This document shows positions 60,958-64,000 of a DNA stretch of 64,000 bases, piece after piece. Under the pieces are notes generated by a model, which was not told the origin of the DNA, made no database searches, and saw nothing but the letters and a program-made list of their open reading frames with translations. The stretch is from Cunninghamia lanceolata (taxonomy: Eukaryota; Streptophyta; Pinopsida; Cupressales; Cupressaceae), in NCBI GenBank assembly GCA_027924645.1, contig BSBN01000242.1, forward strand, positions 2,790,001 to 2,854,000, written 5' to 3'. The translations under genes and the position numbers were made by a program. Positions within the stretch are counted from its first letter, which is position 1, and each line of letters begins with the position of its first letter.

Positions 60958-63900
60958 TGTAACATCACTATCCATTATGCTCATGATTAACTTAAACATT
61001 CATCTTAATCAAGAGATTAGTTAACATGATTATGCAAATCAATTCTTAACCATAAATAATCATTATCTTTTCATCAATTAAGCACACCATTCTAAATAGA
61101 ATATAACAAAGCTTACAATACAATAATCATTTACAAATCTTTAGTGAGTAGCCATCGCTAATCATGTACAAGTTATGCCCAAGGCATCATAAATCAATTC
61201 ATATATTACAATAGACCATCTAGACATAAATGCAAACACTGTATCTGGAACCAATGACATCTGTATCCATGAGCCTCGACTTGTCTCATGCTTAGGAAGT
61301 AGAGCATCATCCTGGTGCTTTTCCACCAACCACAGACCTGTTGTCCCCCACTCAACTTCCAAACTTGAAGTGGCCCAACCCTTCACGGAAAGGTTAGATA
61401 TTAGGAACCCTTAGGTTATCCATCTGAGTATCTAGTGTTATGTCCTTCCTAATGTCTCATGGTCACAAAACTATAGATCCACCTTAACTATGTATGACAC
61501 TACTAGAGACACTAGGCCATCTCAAGCACTGTGGACCGACAATGCATGCAAAGATGGATGCATTACTTTGGACAAAGATTTACATACATAAACATTATGC
61601 ATTGAATGTTGTCATATGTCCACCACCTTGACTCGACTTATAAGTTGTCATGTCCTACATTAAGTTCAAATTGACCTTTCTCTCTAGGTCTAGAATAAAC
61701 AGGATCAATTCAATTCTTTGCCCATGTCAGGACACTTGACTCCCATCATGGTTTGGTTACGACTAAAAAGGTTATTTTCATAACATGGAACTTGTGACTC
61801 CTCATCACCTTGTTCCACTATGCAAGTCATATCAAAATTGACCATTCTTGGTCTAATATAAGGAGGATTCAATGCATTTAAGTCCAATCCTTGGACACTG
61901 GATTGTTATTTTGAAAGCCATACTTAGGTTCTTGGTTTCATAAACACTCGATTACTAGTGACTCCACGTCACATTATCTCATTTACTAGAATAATCTTGC
62001 TTTCAACTCTCACCCTACTCGGTCAAAGTTTACCTTGTTTTCCTATTGTCATGGTTAAAAGAAACCAGTCCATAATAAAAGAAAAGGCCCAAATCATAGT
62101 ATCTTTTAAAAGTTCATAAAGAATCATATAGTTGAACCCCTCTAATCTCTTCTCTAAAATCTTTCATAAAGTTAATATAAAAACATAAATGTCATTTATA
62201 TAGTCGACATTCATCTCATTTAAGACCACTAGCTTATAATAAAACTCTAGGGTAGATTCTAATATCGAAAGGTATAGCAAGACTTTACTTCATAATGAAG
62301 GCAAGATCGAAGTCTCAACTGTCATGATAGCATTACTATGACAGTGTAAGAATAGTATTCTATTACTCTCCTTGAAGAGCTATCATGTTCACACAACATG
62401 TATATTTATTGATAGCCATTCAATTCTTGTCAACTTTTCTATCGAATTGGTAGAATAAGGTTTTGAGTGCAGTAGCACAACCATTTTATCTTGGGTTTAC
62501 TATGTTTAAAGTAATCATGGTTGTGGCCATTCGAAATAATGGTGAGGATTGTTCAACATGTTTATACCACCTTTATTCATTCATTACAGAATGTTGCCTT
62601 TTTGAGCTCATTTGCATATACAAATTTGCAAGAGTTAACAACTAGTAATCACAAAGATATAAGACATCATTAAAAATGTATGGTGTATAATGTATGGCGC
62701 ATAGGAAGAGATAAAACTTGCGGGTGCTCATGAATGCAATCCCACATAAGGTTTATGGCCTCAAGCTAGCCGAGCACCACAAAAGAGCAACAATTTCAAA
62801 GTATCATGAATTATATTTCATTTGAGGCTCCAAGAGCCTTCGGCTACTCTTAAAATTCATCGATATGCATAAATAAATATACAATCTCAACTCTGTATAT
62901 TAAAAGCAAAGTATTTCTTAATCTTTATAGTCGACAGTGTCGACGTTACTTTCAGATGAAAGGAAGTTATACTATATTACAGTCAATATATCATATTAGC
63001 TGAGGGCTCTAAATTAAATATACCTGAATATATTTCACAGAGTTAAAGATGTAGCTTGTAGATCACAAACTCTTCTGGCTACTCTAGTCGTTCTCTCTGA
63101 CTGTAATTCTTTGCAACAAGAGAATGTAGCTCCCCAGTGTTTGCCACCCACACACCCACTTCTCTCTCGAAGTCTAACACTAGAAAATAACACCATAAGA
63201 CACCAAGATGGCATTCAGTAACTAACCAAAGTATACTCTGTGCATGTGATCTGGGCTTGCCACCTAGTGGGATCTTTTGATCCACCCAACCCACTCAACC
63301 TATCATCTCTCCTTTCCCACTCCTTGTGGGTTTAAGGATATCGATGAGGTAAGATTAAGATAAGATAAGATAGTTATTTGCATAGTCAAGAGTTATTAAC
63401 ATTGACCTCTAAAGGGGTTCGTATATATATAAAAATATAAAAACCCTTGACTAATAACATGGGTCGAAGAACTATTAAAATATGCAAAATCATCATAAAG
63501 ATGAAAGCAAAAGATATCACACTAAAATCTTAGGGAAATCGGGGTCAAGTAATACTTCCCCATTAATGATAGTAAACTTTAGTCGATTGACTAGAAAATA
63601 AAGAAATAATATCCCTATTTAAATATAGGGTATTGCGAGATCTCATTGACTCTTAACTCGACTATCATACGACTTGAGACATTGTTCCAAGAACATCGTC
63701 TAGTCATTAAAGCACCATCGACAAAATGACTCACAAGGATAGAATTACAAAGAAGGAAGACATGACTCATGACAACTTACAAGGGATTCAGAAGGACAAG
63801 GAAACTGATACTTAGATGACTAATCAACCTTGTTTTCTTGACATCTAACCATTCCTCCAGGATGATACCCTCCTTCCTTCTTCGAAGGTCATTAACTTTT

Positions 63901-64000
63901 CCTGTTCACACTCAGGACCACAAAATTATGATCAATGTATCATAATCATATCTCATAATATAAAGTAATTAATGTTCAAAACTAATTAACATCAATCATT
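60958..64000 (-). repeat. 5' LTR of the Gypsy element, cut by the window end
   Basis: Collinear with 52707-55912 from TGTAACATCAC to the last base of the window, which corresponds to 55789 in the left LTR. Differences are scattered substitutions and a few short indels. Confidence 0.9.

Larger units (their letters stand above)
52707..64000 (-). mobile_element. Near-complete Gypsy LTR retrotransposon (runs off the window end)
   Basis: LTRs at 52707-55912 (3.2 kb) and 60958 to beyond 64000 bound a 5-kb interior on the minus strand. The interior order is primer site, leader ORF, gag, protease, RT, RNase H, integrase, chromodomain-like tail and polypurine tract. Gag-protease-RT-RNaseH-integrase order and the GPY/chromodomain-like tail place it in Gypsy. 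From the left LTR, about 123 bp of the right LTR are missing from the window. All pol enzymes have lost catalytic residues or carry stops, so it is inactive. Both LTRs carry many independent differences, so the insertion is old. Confidence 0.92.

Noticed and set aside
61162..63294. Short frames inside the right Gypsy LTR
   Set aside because: They lie in LTR sequence and are not shared intact by the left LTR.

Overview
The window looks like nuclear DNA from a large plant genome. It is AT-rich and gene-poor, made mostly of old, nested, stop-riddled LTR retrotransposons, with one two-exon TIR-NBS-LRR (TNL) resistance-type gene. TNL genes are largely missing from grasses. The long LTRs, slow decay and low gene density suggest a gymnosperm, probably a conifer. 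That is inference from style; no marker gene in the window settles it. I saw no rRNA, tRNA or CRISPR array.

Layout, left to right. 1-9.8 kb: non-coding DNA with a complete 2.1-kb mini LTR element (2805-4904). 9.8-16.8 kb: a decayed Gypsy reverse-transcriptase remnant on the minus strand, a tandem duplication, a complete 3.0-kb non-autonomous LTR element (12085-15089, perfect 5-bp target duplication), and a second, unrelated Gypsy pol remnant. 18.6-40.6 kb: two long direct repeats (18616-24287 and 37701-40647) flank about 13.4 kb. A 2.4-kb solo LTR with a perfect target duplication interrupts only the left copy. Between the repeats lie the 3' end of a Sirevirus-like Copia element (coiled-coil ORF, a run of polypurine tracts, a 2-kb LTR) and a separate 4-kb coding relic of unknown kind. 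Nearly all of that relic's in-frame stops sit where a Gln codon would be expected.

40.9-46.5 kb: the TNL gene on the minus strand. Exon 1 encodes the TIR domain and exon 2 the NB-ARC and LRR domains. They splice in frame across a 2.3-kb intron to give about 1006 residues. The LRR array is built from nearly identical 72-bp units. The present stop lies inside a further LRR, and the frame continues 61 codons beyond it with one more stop, so the C-terminus appears recently shortened. Kinase-2 has Ala where the second Asp is expected. The intron carries a large hairpin and duplicated segments.

46.5-64 kb: a short MITE-like element (48815-49297), a Gypsy gag relic on the plus strand (about 51820-52706), and a nearly complete minus-strand Gypsy element (52707 to beyond the window end) inserted directly into that gag relic. 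The Gypsy element has 3.2-kb LTRs, a Met-tRNA primer site, a polypurine tract, gag, protease, RT, RNase H, integrase and a chromodomain-like tail. It is dead: RT, RNase H and integrase catalytic acids are changed, each explicable as a G-to-A transition, and several Gln or Trp codons are stops.

The only plausible host gene is the TNL. The rest records repeated transposon insertion followed by decay of the kind expected from cytosine deamination in methylated DNA.
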